Program-made: the position numbers and the translations under genes
NCBI GenBank assembly: GCA_910578065.1
Contig: CAJTPB010000023.1
Span: forward strand, 1 to 29,573
From: an uncultured Christensenella sp.
Lineage (GTDB): Bacteria > Bacillota > Clostridia > Christensenellales > Borkfalkiaceae
DNA length: 29,573 nucleotides
Direction: 5' to 3'
Shown here: positions 1 through 8,078 of the stretch, in pieces
Layout of the letters: every line of letters starts with the position of its first letter
Numbering within the stretch: position 1 is the first letter of the stretch
Notes under the pieces: model-generated
Database searches by the model: none
What the model was told of the DNA's origin: nothing
What the model saw: only the letters and a program-made list of their open reading frames with translations

Positions 1-173
1 ACGAGTAGCCTAGTTCGTCCACGAAAAAAAGTACAGAAAAGGCACAGCTTAACGCCATGCCTAAACCTTTTTATTTGCGTTTTATTAAATTCCCTGTGGG
101 AATTACGGTAATTGCACCCCGTTTTTTCGCATTCTTCGCAAAAAAACCTTTTTTCCGACGGCTTGCTTGCGTT

Positions 174-1535
174 TTAATTGTATACGTTTTTCCACGCAGT
201 CCAACTTCCGTTTACATAAGTGCGTATACGCACCGAACAATCCCCGCGGGCGGAAAACGCGTATTGCATGGCATAATTGGTCGTATATTTTACGAACATT
301 AAAAACCATCTGCAATTTCCGCCGTTCGGATTATCGGGCGATACGGGCGCGTTGGTCAAGGGAAATTCCCCCTCGCCGCCGAACAGATAAAACCCGCTGT
401 CCCGCGTAAGCATGTTGAAATCCGCCCCGTACATGATCGCCTCGTTCAAAGGCATTTGCCGCTGATTCTTCACCTTATTCAGCCCTACGGAAGCGTTATC
501 GAGCACTACGTCTCCGTCCATGCCGTTTACGGACGTTACGGGAATAATGGGCTTGTTTAACAGATCGCGGTAATTTCCGCTCGTTGCGACTTTGGAAAGC
601 CCGCTCTTCAACGCATAGGGCGACAAATCCACAAATCCGCCCAAGGCGTCGAAACAGTACCTTTCGCCGTTTTGCACCGCCGCAACGTTGGTGCCTGCGG
701 GATATTCTTTCCCTTCCCCTTCGAGAAAGCGCGCGTCCGTTACAAACGCTTCCGTCACGTTATATACGCTGCCCACCGTTTGCGCAGACGGCGCGGGGAG
801 CGATTCAAACGTGTAAGATCCGCAGGGAACGTAGGCGGAAGAAATACCGAAATCCTCGCGCGAAAGGGTGACGGGCGCGCTGCCGTCGAACACCTTGCCC
901 GCAACGGTAAGGGCTGCGGGCAGCTTTATTCCCGTTACGACGAGCGGCTCTAACCCTGTTTTTGTACGATAATAAAGGATTACGCCCTCTTCCTCCCTTT
1001 TTACAAACAGTCCGCCTTCGGCAAGCGGCTTTAAAGGCGCGCTTTGCCCCGCTTCGCCCACTTCGAGCACCGCTTCGCCCGCCGTTATCATGCCGTGTGC
1101 GTTTACCGTTACCTGCGAATACACCCCCTCCGCCGTTTGATTTTCGAAAATCGTCCAATCCTTTTCGTTGATAAAAGAAAGGATTTGATCGTGAATTCCC
1201 TTTTCGCGATTATAAGAAGGAAAACCCGCGCCCGCGCGGCAGGAAAGGCGCACAAAGGTAGACGCAATTTTATCTTCCCCGTTCATCGCGTATACGCCGA
1301 CCAAAACCGCTTCGCATTCCCAATCGCCGAGCGGAGGAAGCGCACACTCGTCGCCCGTAAAAAGTATTTCCGAACAGCCCTTTTGCCCAATCGCAATGGC
1401 AACGCGCGTTTGATAGCCTTCCCACTCTTCGTCGAACGTAAACTTTAAGCGGTAATCGGTGTTTTCCGTTATTACCTCGCGGAACGACGTCGAAGCGATT
1501 TTATCCGCCACGTCGATTTGTATTAAATTTGTCAT
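174..1535 (-). CDS. Phage tail-fibre / baseplate-like protein
   Basis: 453 residues. The start at 1535 was chosen because GGGAGGAG lies just upstream; a longer frame reaches 1580 but has no ribosome site. The N-terminal ~125 residues look like the Ig-like BppU-type domain of phage baseplate and tail proteins (FDEEWEGY, then a VGVYAMNGEDKIAST stretch). The middle holds tail-fibre signatures, DLLNKPIIPVTSVNG followed by ASVGLNKVKN, where families usually have a DLxNKPxIP / VNGxxGxVxL / VGLxNVxN series. The C-terminus (VRIRTYVNGSWTAWKNVYN) resembles a pyocin-knob domain. The likely role is receptor or surface binding on a phage or phage-tail-like particle. No capsid, portal, tape-measure or lysis gene is visible beside it, so it is either the edge of a prophage lying left of the window or a lone relic. 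The 173 bases downstream hold no gene, only a short inverted repeat at 88-104. The fold calls come from motif recognition, not a search. Confidence 0.7.
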   Translation of the reverse strand: MTNLIQIDVADKIASTSFREVITENTDYRLKFTFDEEWEGYQTRVAIAIGQKGCSEILFTGDECALPPLGDWECEAVLVGVYAMNGEDKIASTFVRLSCRAGAGFPSYNREKGIHDQILSFINEKDWTIFENQTAEGVYSQVTVNAHGMITAGEAVLEVGEAGQSAPLKPLAEGGLFVKREEEGVILYYRTKTGLEPLVVTGIKLPAALTVAGKVFDGSAPVTLSREDFGISSAYVPCGSYTFESLPAPSAQTVGSVYNVTEAFVTDARFLEGEGKEYPAGTNVAAVQNGERYCFDALGGFVDLSPYALKSGLSKVATSGNYRDLLNKPIIPVTSVNGMDGDVVLDNASVGLNKVKNQRQMPLNEAIMYGADFNMLTRDSGFYLFGGEGEFPLTNAPVSPDNPNGGNCRWFLMFVKYTTNYAMQYAFSARGDCSVRIRTYVNGSWTAWKNVYN

Positions 1536-1596
1536 GCAACTCCTCCCAAAACGCCGCGCCGACCTCATCCGGAAAGGCAAGCGCGGGAATACCTAT

Positions 1597-1626
1597 ATTT
1601 TATCACGCCCATTCGGATTGCGGGAA
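1597..1626 (-). promoter_or_regulatory. Possible promoter of the tail-fibre-like gene
   Basis: On the minus strand there is an extended -10 (TG-A-TAAAAT, with TAAAAT at 1602-1597). A poor -35 (TTCCCG, 1626-1621) lies 18 bp further upstream. It sits between the galE terminator and the tail-fibre start. Only the -10 is convincing. Confidence 0.35.
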
Positions 1627-1640
1627 GATATCCGCCATAA

Positions 1641-1673
1641 AGAAAAAACGCGGCATTTCGCCGCGTTTTTCGC
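1641..1673 (-). terminator. Intrinsic terminator after galE
   Basis: An inverted repeat, AAAAACGCGGC / GCCGCGTTTTT, has a 5-base loop. Read on the minus strand it ends in a run of T. It lies about 30 bp past the galE stop. The A and T runs on both sides mean it could work in both directions. Confidence 0.85.
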
Positions 1674-1703
1674 TTATTATGTTACGCATAATACTTTACA
1701 AAT

Positions 1704-2714
1704 TTATTTTTCGTAGCCGTTCGGGTTGTTTTTCTGCCAATTCCACTGGTCGGCGCACATTTTTTCCAAGTCGTACTGCGCTTTCCAGCCCAGCTCTTTT
1801 TCCGCTTTCGCGCTCGTTGCAAAGCAGGTAGGAATATCGCCCGCCCTTCTGGGTTTGATTTCGTAAGGCAATTCTTTTCCGCATGCCTTGGAAAAGGCGG
1901 CGATCATATCCAAAACGCTGTACCCGTTGCCCGTGCCGAGGTTGTAAATATGCACGCCCGCTTCTTTTAACCCGCGGATCGCCGCAACGTGCCCGCGCGC
2001 AAGGTCGACTACGTGAATGTAATCGCGCACGCCCGTGCCGTCCGGCGTGGGATAATCGCTGCCGAATACGCCGATCTTTTGCAGTTTTCCGCTTGCCACC
2101 TGCGCCACGTACGGCATAAGGTTGTTGGGGATTCCCTTGGGATCTTCGCCGATCAAACCGCTTTCGTGCGCGCCTACGGGGTTGAAATAGCGCAGCAGCG
2201 CGATATTCCACTCATGGTCGGAAACGTACAAATCTTTTAAAATATTTTCCTGCATCAGCTTGGTCGCGCCGTACGGGTTTGTTGTGGAAAGGCTGCACTC
2301 TTCGTCGAGCGGAAGCCGTTCGGGATTGCCGTACACCGTTGCGGAAGAAGAAAACACAAAATTCTTTACATTGTATTCGCGCATCGTCTGCAACAAGACT
2401 AACGTAGAGCCGATGTTGTTATCGTAGTATTCGAGCGGCTTTTGCACGCTTTCGCCCACCGCTTTTAACCCCGCAAAGTGAATAACCCAATCGATTTTAT
2501 GCGCCGAGAAGATTTCCCGCATTTTTTTGCCGTCGCGCACGTCCGCTTCGTAAAAAGTAACTTTTTTACCCGTTATTCTTTCTACGCGGGCAAGACTTTC
2601 TTTGCTGGCGTTTAACAAATTGTCTACCACGACGACCTCGAACCCGTCGTTCAGCAGTTCCACCACGGTATGCGAACCGATATAGCCCGCACCGCCCGTA
2701 ACAAGTACCTTCAT
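1704..2714 (-). CDS. galE: UDP-glucose 4-epimerase
   Basis: 336 residues, the usual GalE length. It interconverts UDP-glucose and UDP-galactose in the cytoplasm (Leloir pathway and supply of sugars for envelope glycans). It has the NAD-binding Rossmann motif GGAGYIG at residues 7-13, the catalytic Ser in SSSATVYG (around 124), and the YxxxK pair Tyr148/Lys152 in NPYGATK. This makes it an extended short-chain dehydrogenase of the GalE type. The start at 2714 is set by AAAGGAGAG six bases upstream; a longer frame to 2777 would run into the promoter. It appears monocistronic, with its own promoter and a strong terminator. No other galactose gene is visible, so a role in polysaccharide precursor supply is as likely as galactose breakdown. 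Confidence 0.96.
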   Translation of the reverse strand: MKVLVTGGAGYIGSHTVVELLNDGFEVVVVDNLLNASKESLARVERITGKKVTFYEADVRDGKKMREIFSAHKIDWVIHFAGLKAVGESVQKPLEYYDNNIGSTLVLLQTMREYNVKNFVFSSSATVYGNPERLPLDEECSLSTTNPYGATKLMQENILKDLYVSDHEWNIALLRYFNPVGAHESGLIGEDPKGIPNNLMPYVAQVASGKLQKIGVFGSDYPTPDGTGVRDYIHVVDLARGHVAAIRGLKEAGVHIYNLGTGNGYSVLDMIAAFSKACGKELPYEIKPRRAGDIPTCFATSAKAEKELGWKAQYDLEKMCADQWNWQKNNPNGYEK

Positions 2715-2765
2715 GTGACACTCTCCTTTTAAAGAAATTTTACCCCTTTCTTCCTTCCCCGAATC

Positions 2766-2794
2766 AGTATAGCGCAATCGGAACGGGAAAACAA
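2766..2794 (-). promoter_or_regulatory. Probable galE promoter
   Basis: On the minus strand TTGTTT (2794-2789), 17 bp and TATACT (2771-2766) form a plausible sigma-A promoter. It lies about 50 bp before the galE start, in the gap after purB. Confidence 0.6.
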
Positions 2795-2831
2795 GCCAAC
2801 TCTTGCCGAATTTCGGACAATTCTTGCCCGT

Positions 2832-4268
2832 TTACACGTTTACGCTGCCCGTTTCGCCCAATAGTTCTTTATGCTTTTCCAAAATCGGCGTTATCTCTTC
2901 GCGGATAAATTCCTCCGTCTGCGCGGGCGCGCGCCCAACAAACTTTTTCGCATCGAGAATTTCGCCCAGCTTTGCATGCACCGCCGCGAACATATCGTCT
3001 TGCTCGATCAGTTCGATCAAGTTGTTTTCTTTCCCTTCCTGCTTCACGTTTTTGCCCGCTTCCATCGAAAGCACACGAATGCGTTCGTGCAGTTCCTGCC
3101 TGTTGCCGCCCGCTTTTACGCATTCCATCATAATATTTTCCGTCGCCATAAACGGAAGTTCCTGCGCGATATGCTTTGCGATCACCTTTTCGTACACGAC
3201 AAGGTTTTCCGCCACGTTCATGTACAAATTCAAAATCGCGTCTACCGCCAAAAACGCCTGCGCGTTTACGATGCGGCGGTTTGCGGAATCGTCGAGCGTG
3301 CGTTCGAACCACTGCGTAGACGCGGTTACCGCGCTGTTCATGGGCAGAGAAAGCACGTACCGCGCGAGCGAGCCCATCCGTTCGGAGCGCATGGGATTGC
3401 GCTTATACGCCATTGCCGAAGAGCCGATTTGATTCTTTTCGAACGGTTCTTCAATCTCTTTCATGTTCTGCAAAATGCGGATATCGTTGGAAAATTTGTA
3501 CGCGCTCTGCGCGATCTGCGAAAGCACGCATAGCACGTTGTAATCGAACTTGCGGGGATACGTTTGCCCCGTTACCCCGTAAAACCGATCGTAACCGAGT
3601 TTTTTAACCACGCGCCGCTGCAATTCGGCAACCTTTTCCCCGTCGCCGTCGAACAATTCCAAAAAGCTCGCCTGCGTGCCCGTTGTGCCCTTTACGCCGC
3701 GCAGTTTGAAATGGGAAAGCAAGTTTTGCAAACTTTCGTAATCCATCATCAAATCTTGCAGCCATAACGTAGCGCGCTTGCCCACCGTGGTAAGCTGTGC
3801 GGGCTGTAAATGCGTGAATCCGAGCGCGGGGATATCTTTATGCTTTAAGGCAAAGTTTTTCAGCTTTTCCATTACGTTTACCAGCTTACGCAAAAGAATA
3901 TCCAGCCCGTCGCGCATGATCATCAATTCGGAATTGCAATCGACGTAACAGCTTGTCGCCCCCAAATGGATAATGGGCATAGCGGAAGGCGCAACGTCGC
4001 CGAACGCCTTCACGTGCGCCATTACGTCGTGCCGCACCTGCCGTTCGTACTGCGCCGCTTTTTCAAAGTCGATATCCCCTTCGTGCGCCTTCATTTCGGC
4101 GATCTGCTCTTCGGTAACGGGAAGCCCCAATTCCTTTTCTGCTTCGGCAAGCGCGATCCAAAGTTTGCGCCATAAGCGGAACCGCTTTTCGTCGCCGAAA
4201 TTTTCCTGCATTTCGCGGCTTGCATAGCGGGTATTCAACGGATTTTCGTATACGGTGTGATCGCTCAT
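2832..4268 (-). CDS. purB: Adenylosuccinate lyase
   Basis: 478 residues. Adenylosuccinate lyase removes fumarate from SAICAR and from adenylosuccinate in purine synthesis. It belongs to the fumarase/aspartase superfamily. The family signature GSSAMAYKRNPM is at residues 282-293 on the catalytic loop, and the conserved GFTHLQPAQ and TTGTQASF segments are at about 150-157 and 195-202. It is longer than the ~430-residue Bacillus form and resembles the long bacterial/eukaryotic type. The start at 4268 lies 3 bp after the cyclophilin stop, so it is the last gene of the dCMP deaminase-cyclophilin-purB operon. No other pur gene is in the window. An imperfect inverted repeat at about 2810-2823 lies past the stop but lacks a T run. 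Confidence 0.96.
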   Translation of the reverse strand: MSDHTVYENPLNTRYASREMQENFGDEKRFRLWRKLWIALAEAEKELGLPVTEEQIAEMKAHEGDIDFEKAAQYERQVRHDVMAHVKAFGDVAPSAMPIIHLGATSCYVDCNSELMIMRDGLDILLRKLVNVMEKLKNFALKHKDIPALGFTHLQPAQLTTVGKRATLWLQDLMMDYESLQNLLSHFKLRGVKGTTGTQASFLELFDGDGEKVAELQRRVVKKLGYDRFYGVTGQTYPRKFDYNVLCVLSQIAQSAYKFSNDIRILQNMKEIEEPFEKNQIGSSAMAYKRNPMRSERMGSLARYVLSLPMNSAVTASTQWFERTLDDSANRRIVNAQAFLAVDAILNLYMNVAENLVVYEKVIAKHIAQELPFMATENIMMECVKAGGNRQELHERIRVLSMEAGKNVKQEGKENNLIELIEQDDMFAAVHAKLGEILDAKKFVGRAPAQTEEFIREEITPILEKHKELLGETGSVNV

Positions 4269-4271
4269 CGT

Positions 4272-4793
4272 TTACTCCTTTACCGGTTCGGGATAGTCCG
4301 CGCCGAACGTTTCCGCCGTAACACGCTTCATCTTCTGCTCAACGACGGGCTTATCGCGGAAATCCGTTTTCGTTTGCGCGATCGCGTCTACCGTATCCAT
4401 GCCCTCGATCACTTTGCCGAACGCCGCATACTGCCCGTCTAAATAGGGCGCATCGTCGTGCATTACGAAAAACTGCGAACCCGCCGAATCGGGATCCATC
4501 GCGCGCGCCATCGAAAGAACGCCGCGCTCGTGCTTTAACGGATTGTTTATGCCGTTGCCCGAAAATTCCCCTTTGATATGATAACCGGGTCCGCCCGTGC
4601 CCACGCCCTGCGGATCGCCGCCTTGGATCATGAACCCCGCGATCACGCGGTGAAAAATCACGCCGTCGTAAAACCCTTTCTTTACCAAAGAAAGAAAGTT
4701 GTTTACGGTGTTGGGCGCGACTGCGGGAAAAAGTTCCGCCCGAAAAGTTTTTCCGTCCGCCATTTCAAACGTAACGATCGGATTTTGTGCCAT
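4272..4793 (-). CDS. Peptidyl-prolyl cis-trans isomerase, cyclophilin type
   Basis: 173 residues, a single cyclophilin domain. It should catalyse proline cis-trans isomerisation during protein folding. Cyclophilin motifs are clear: FHRVIAGFMIQGGDP, GTGGPGYHIKGEF, LSMARAMDPDSAGSQFF and FGKVIEGMD. The catalytic Arg of FHRV and the Gln of GSQFF are present. There is no signal peptide or membrane segment, so it is cytoplasmic (PpiB-like). It is the middle gene of a tight operon, two bases after the dCMP deaminase stop and three before the purB start. The functional link to its nucleotide-metabolism neighbours is not obvious and may be co-transcription only. Confidence 0.95.
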   Translation of the reverse strand: MAQNPIVTFEMADGKTFRAELFPAVAPNTVNNFLSLVKKGFYDGVIFHRVIAGFMIQGGDPQGVGTGGPGYHIKGEFSGNGINNPLKHERGVLSMARAMDPDSAGSQFFVMHDDAPYLDGQYAAFGKVIEGMDTVDAIAQTKTDFRDKPVVEQKMKRVTAETFGADYPEPVKE

Positions 4794-4795
4794 GT

Positions 4796-5242
4796 TTATT
4801 CCTCCTCGTATTTTACGATTTCCGTACCGGCTTCCCCGAACAGTTTCATCGAAAACTCGTCGGGATAGCCCTCTTTATATACCACGCGGGAAATGCCCGC
4901 GTTGATAATCATTTTCGCGCAGATCACGCACGGCTGATGGGTGCAATAAAGCGTTGCGCCGTTGATATTCACGCCGTAACGCGCCGCCTGTATGATCGCG
5001 TTTTGTTCCGCATGCGCGGCAAAACACAGTTCGTGCTGGGTGCCGCTGGGAATGTTCAGCTTTTGCCTAAGGCATTCCCCCCGTTCGATACACGAAGCGA
5101 TCCCCGCGGGCGCGCCGTTATAGCCCGTCGCCATTACCCGCTTTTCGCGCACGATGATCGCCCCCACCTTGCGGCGCAGGCAGCTTGCCCAGCTTCCCAC
5201 CTGTTCGGTGAGTTCCATAAACCGTTTATCCCATTTTTCCAT
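4796..5242 (-). CDS. dCMP deaminase (ComEB-like)
   Basis: 148 residues. It deaminates dCMP to dUMP, feeding dTMP synthesis. The zinc-dependent cytidine/deoxycytidylate deaminase signature is complete: HAEQNAI with His77/Glu79, and PCVIC with Cys105/Cys108. The Cys-rich insert at about 51-73 (CIERGECLRQK ... HELC) is typical of dCMP deaminases with a second zinc or structural site. The start at 5242 has AAGGGG upstream, and a good sigma-A promoter at 5263-5292 makes it the first gene of the operon. It is the homologue of Bacillus ComEB; a role in competence is not implied. Confidence 0.93.
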   Translation of the reverse strand: MEKWDKRFMELTEQVGSWASCLRRKVGAIIVREKRVMATGYNGAPAGIASCIERGECLRQKLNIPSGTQHELCFAAHAEQNAIIQAARYGVNINGATLYCTHQPCVICAKMIINAGISRVVYKEGYPDEFSMKLFGEAGTEIVKYEEE

Positions 5243-5262
5243 AGTCGTTACCCCTTCATACG

Positions 5263-5292
5263 ATTATATCATAACTGGGAAAGGGCTGTCAA
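5263..5292 (-). promoter_or_regulatory. Sigma-A promoter of the dCMP deaminase-cyclophilin-purB operon
   Basis: On the minus strand TTGACA (5292-5287), 18 bp and TATAAT (5268-5263). Both hexamers are consensus. It is divergent from the groES promoter, with the -35 boxes about 56 bp apart. Confidence 0.85.
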
Positions 5293-5348
5293 TCTTTCCC
5301 GCCCCAATCGCTCCCCAAAAAATTCCAAGGAAATTTTTGCGATATTGT

Positions 5349-5376
5349 TTGACTTTTTACAGAATGTGTTTATAAT
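5349..5376 (+). promoter_or_regulatory. groES-groEL promoter
   Basis: TTGACT (5349-5354), 16 bp and TATAAT (5371-5376), a near-consensus sigma-A promoter. The CIRCE-like operator begins 10 bp after the -10, as expected for HrcA control. Confidence 0.85.
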
Positions 5377-5386
5377 AAAGAAGAAT

Positions 5387-5413
5387 TTAGCAAACCGACG
5401 TAAACAGTGCTAA
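5387..5413 (+). promoter_or_regulatory. Degenerate CIRCE element (HrcA operator)
   Basis: TTAGCAAAC, a 9-base spacer, then CAGTGCTAA. The CIRCE consensus is TTAGCACTC-N9-GAGTGCTAA. The left arm differs at two positions and the right arm at one, and the spacer length is exact. It lies between the -10 and the groES ribosome site. The inference is that HrcA represses this operon and that heat stress relieves it. The hrcA gene itself is not in the window. Confidence 0.85.
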
Positions 5414-5434
5414 AAATTTTTGGAGGTATGTTGT

Positions 5435-5719
5435 ATGAATATCAAACCTTTGTTCGATAAGGTAGTCGTAGAAGCGGTCACCGTCGAAGAAAAAACGAAG
5501 AGCGGATTTTTCCTCCCCTCTTCCGCGCAGGAAAAGCCGCAGACGTGCGTTGTTGTTGCGGTAGGTCCCGGCGGAGTAGTAGACGGAAAAGAAATCACCA
5601 TGCAGGTAAAAAAGGGCGACAAAGTTCTTTGCTCGAAATATGCGGGCACCGATTTTAAGGTAGACGGTAAAGAATTTACCATTATCAAGCAAAGCGATAT
5701 CCTTGCGATCGTAGAATAA
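5435..5719 (+). CDS. groES: Co-chaperonin GroES
   Basis: 94 residues, the normal GroES length. It forms the heptameric lid of the GroEL folding chamber in the cytoplasm. The sequence begins MNIKPLFDKVVVE and has the mobile-loop region around KTKSGFFLPSSAQEKP and the GPGG turn, then VKKGDKVLCSKYAGTDFKVDGKEFTII. The start at 5435 is chosen because GGAGGT lies 7 bp upstream; the frame opens earlier at a TTG (5420) that overlaps this ribosome site. First gene of groES-groEL, under a sigma-A promoter with a CIRCE operator. Confidence 0.97.
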   Translation: MNIKPLFDKVVVEAVTVEEKTKSGFFLPSSAQEKPQTCVVVAVGPGGVVDGKEITMQVKKGDKVLCSKYAGTDFKVDGKEFTIIKQSDILAIVE

Positions 5720-5742
5720 ATTTAAGGAGCGTAAATATTATT

Positions 5743-7371
5743 ATGGCGAAACAGATCAAATACGGCGACGAAGCGAGAAAAGCGTTGGAAGCAGGCGTAA
5801 ACGTGCTTGCAGACACGGTTAAAATTACCCTCGGCCCCAAGGGCAGAAACGTAGTGCTGGATAAAAAATTCGGTGCTCCCCTTATTACGAACGACGGCGT
5901 GACCATTGCAAAAGAAGTCGAACTGCCCGATCCCTTCGAAAATATGGGCGCGCAGCTTGTAAAAGAAGTTTCTACCAAGACGAACGACGTTGCGGGCGAC
6001 GGCACGACGACGGCTGTCGTTCTTGCGCAGGCGATCATCCGCGAAGGTTTAAAAAATCTTGCGGCGGGCGCCAACCCCATCATCTTGAAAAAGGGAATCG
6101 ATCTTGCGGTAAATACCGCGGTCGATCAGATCAAATCCATTTCTAAAAAGGTAGACGGCAAAAAGGCAATTTCGCAGGTTGCTTCCATTTCCGCAGGCGA
6201 TGAAACGGTGGGCGAACTGATCGCAAACGCGATGGAAATCGTAGGAAAAGACGGCGTGATTACCGTGGAAGAAGGAAAATCCATGACGACGGAGCTTACC
6301 ACCGTTGAAGGTATGCAGTTCGACAGAGGTTACGCTTCCGCTTACATGGTAACCAATACCGATAAAATGGAAGCGGTGCTCGACTCCCCCTATATCTTGA
6401 TCACGGATAAGAAAATTTCCAACTTGCAAGAAATTCTTCCCGTTGTAGAGCCCCTTGCACAGCAGGGCGCACGCCTTTTGATCATCGCGGAAGACGTAGA
6501 AGGCGACGCGCTTGCAGCCCTTATCGTAAACAAGCTGAAAGGCGTTTTCAACTGCGTTGCGGTAAAAGCCCCCGGCTTCGGCGACAGAAGAAAGGCAATG
6601 CTCGAAGATATCGCGATTTTAACGGGCGGTACGGTGATCTCTTCCGACCTCGGTTACGAATTTAAAGACGTTACGCTCGACCTGCTCGGCAGAGCAAATC
6701 AGGTGAAAGTCGATAAAGACAACACCACCATTATCGACGGCGCGGGCAACGCGAAAGACATTAAAGCGAGAGTTGCCTCTATCAAAGCGCAGATCGAAGT
6801 TACCACTTCCGACTACGACAAGGAAAAATTGCAGGAACGCCTTGCAAAACTTGCGGGCGGCGTTGCGGTAATCAATGTCGGCGCGGCGACCGAAGTGGAA
6901 ATGAAAGAAAAAAAACTGAGAATCGACGACGCGCTTGCGGCTACCCGCGCGGCGGTAGAAGAAGGTTACGTGCCCGGCGGCGGAAGCGCGCTCCTTTCGG
7001 CGGTTCCCGCCTTGCAGAAACTTGTTTCCACCCTCGAAGGCGACGAAAAGACGGGCGCAAACATTATTTTAAAAGCGGTAGAAGAACCCGTTCGCCAAAT
7101 CGCAAAGAACGCAGGGTTAGACGGTTCTGTGATCGTAGACAAGATTCTTACCAAGAATAAAGCAAACTACGGATTCGACGCGCTGAACAACGAATACGTC
7201 GATATGGTAGAAAAAGGAATTATCGACCCGACGAAGGTCACCCGTTCGGTATTGCAAAATGCAGCTTCCGTTGCCTCCACTCTGCTTACAACAGAATCGG
7301 TCGTAACCGATATTCCTACTCCTCCCGCTCCCCCCGCGCCTATGGGCGGCGATATGGGCGGCATGTACTAA
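5743..7371 (+). CDS. groEL: Chaperonin GroEL
   Basis: 542 residues, the standard length for this ATP-dependent tetradecameric folding chamber. It has the ATP-binding segment GPKGRNVVLDKKFGAPLITNDG near the N-terminus, DVAGDGTTTA, and the late signature AAVEEGYVPGGGSALL. The C-terminal tail is glycine/methionine-rich (MGGDMGGMY), as in most GroELs. It starts 23 bp after groES; AAGGAG lies 13 bp before the ATG, a slightly long spacing. A strong terminator follows immediately, so the operon is only groES-groEL. Nothing in the sequence suggests a specialised paralogue. Confidence 0.98.
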   Translation: MAKQIKYGDEARKALEAGVNVLADTVKITLGPKGRNVVLDKKFGAPLITNDGVTIAKEVELPDPFENMGAQLVKEVSTKTNDVAGDGTTTAVVLAQAIIREGLKNLAAGANPIILKKGIDLAVNTAVDQIKSISKKVDGKKAISQVASISAGDETVGELIANAMEIVGKDGVITVEEGKSMTTELTTVEGMQFDRGYASAYMVTNTDKMEAVLDSPYILITDKKISNLQEILPVVEPLAQQGARLLIIAEDVEGDALAALIVNKLKGVFNCVAVKAPGFGDRRKAMLEDIAILTGGTVISSDLGYEFKDVTLDLLGRANQVKVDKDNTTIIDGAGNAKDIKARVASIKAQIEVTTSDYDKEKLQERLAKLAGGVAVINVGAATEVEMKEKKLRIDDALAATRAAVEEGYVPGGGSALLSAVPALQKLVSTLEGDEKTGANIILKAVEEPVRQIAKNAGLDGSVIVDKILTKNKANYGFDALNNEYVDMVEKGIIDPTKVTRSVLQNAASVASTLLTTESVVTDIPTPPAPPAPMGGDMGGMY

Positions 7372-7377
7372 AATGCA

Positions 7378-7419
7378 ATCGCGGAAATTTGTCTTACGGC
7401 AAATTTCCGCGATTTTTTT
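7378..7419 (+). terminator. Intrinsic terminator after groEL
   Basis: A perfect 14-bp stem (ATCGCGGAAATTTG / CAAATTTCCGCGAT) with an 8-base loop is followed by seven T. It begins 6 bp past the groEL stop. Confidence 0.95.
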
Positions 7420-7602
7420 AATTTTAACGTTTATCGCAAAACTTAATTATTGCACGCAAGTTCATAATAAAGCAACGTTATGAAAAGCGGGCGAAAACGC
7501 TGCCCCTTTAATCTTTCACAGGGCAAAAAACAGGTTAAGCGGATCATTGGGATTTTGCTATAAGTATGTTAAAAAACCGAAACTTTAAGGAAGAACAGTA
7601 CA

Positions 7603-8016
7603 ATGGATAAAACAAAAATGTTTCAATTTATATCCAAACAGAAAACGGCTTTTATTGCCTCTGTTAACGAGCACGGCTATCCCGTCGTCAGAGCAATGCT
7701 TGCCCCGCGCAAAATAGACGGGAATGAAATTTATTTTAGCACTAATACCTCGTCGAATAAAGTCAAACAGTATTTAGCAAACAATAAGGCTTGTATATAC
7801 TTTTATAAGCGTGGAAAAATAAAATATCAAGGCGTTACGATGATCGGCGAAATGCAAGTTTGTACCGACCAAGCGACCAAAGAAGAAATTTGGCGTTTTA
7901 CCGACAGACTGATTTATAAGAAAGGCGTGACCGATCCCGATTATTGCGTACTAAAATTTAAGGGTATTTCTGCAGAGTATTATTGCGATTTAAAGATCGA
8001 ACAAATAGCGTTGTAA
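7603..8016 (+). CDS. Pyridoxamine 5'-phosphate oxidase-fold protein
   Basis: 137 residues. It looks like the small FMN-binding split-barrel family (PNPOx-like / general stress protein 26-like). It starts KTKMFQFISKQKTAFIASVNEHGYPVVRAM, then has a KVKQYLANNKACIYFYK strand-helix region and an IGEMQV strand. Members bind flavin, F420 or haem and act as small oxidoreductases or stress proteins; the substrate cannot be read from sequence. It has its own terminator and no operon partner. A weak promoter-like TTAAGC-N18-TATAAG lies about 50 bp upstream, and AAGGA is 11 bp before the ATG. Codon use is visibly more A/T-rich (AAA, AAT, TTT, ATA) than in the flanking groEL and ftsZ genes, which suggests acquisition by transfer. 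It is the only gene between groEL and the convergent ftsZ. The other 231 bp before it hold only the groEL terminator and this possible promoter. Confidence 0.8.
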   Translation: MDKTKMFQFISKQKTAFIASVNEHGYPVVRAMLAPRKIDGNEIYFSTNTSSNKVKQYLANNKACIYFYKRGKIKYQGVTMIGEMQVCTDQATKEEIWRFTDRLIYKKGVTDPDYCVLKFKGISAEYYCDLKIEQIAL

Positions 8017-8022
8017 TAATAT

Positions 8023-8063
8023 AATCCCGCTATCCTTCGTTTGCGAAGACAGCGGGATTTTTG
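8023..8063 (+). terminator. Intrinsic terminator after the PNPOx-like gene
   Basis: Outer stem AATCCCGCT / AGCGGGATT, inner stem CTTCG / CGAAG, followed by a T-rich tract. It starts 6 bp after the stop codon. Confidence 0.9.
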
Positions 8064-8078
8064 TTTCATTCATCCCCC

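Noticed and set aside
63..180. Possible 3'-end duplication of the tail-fibre gene (shared AAACCTTTTT and TTGCGTTTTA blocks in the same order).
   Set aside because: The blocks are short and low in complexity and the spacing differs by about 10 bp; not enough to add to the five loci.
2810..2823. Inverted repeat after purB as a terminator.
   Set aside because: Imperfect stem and no T run on the minus strand; transcription may read on into galE, which also has its own promoter.
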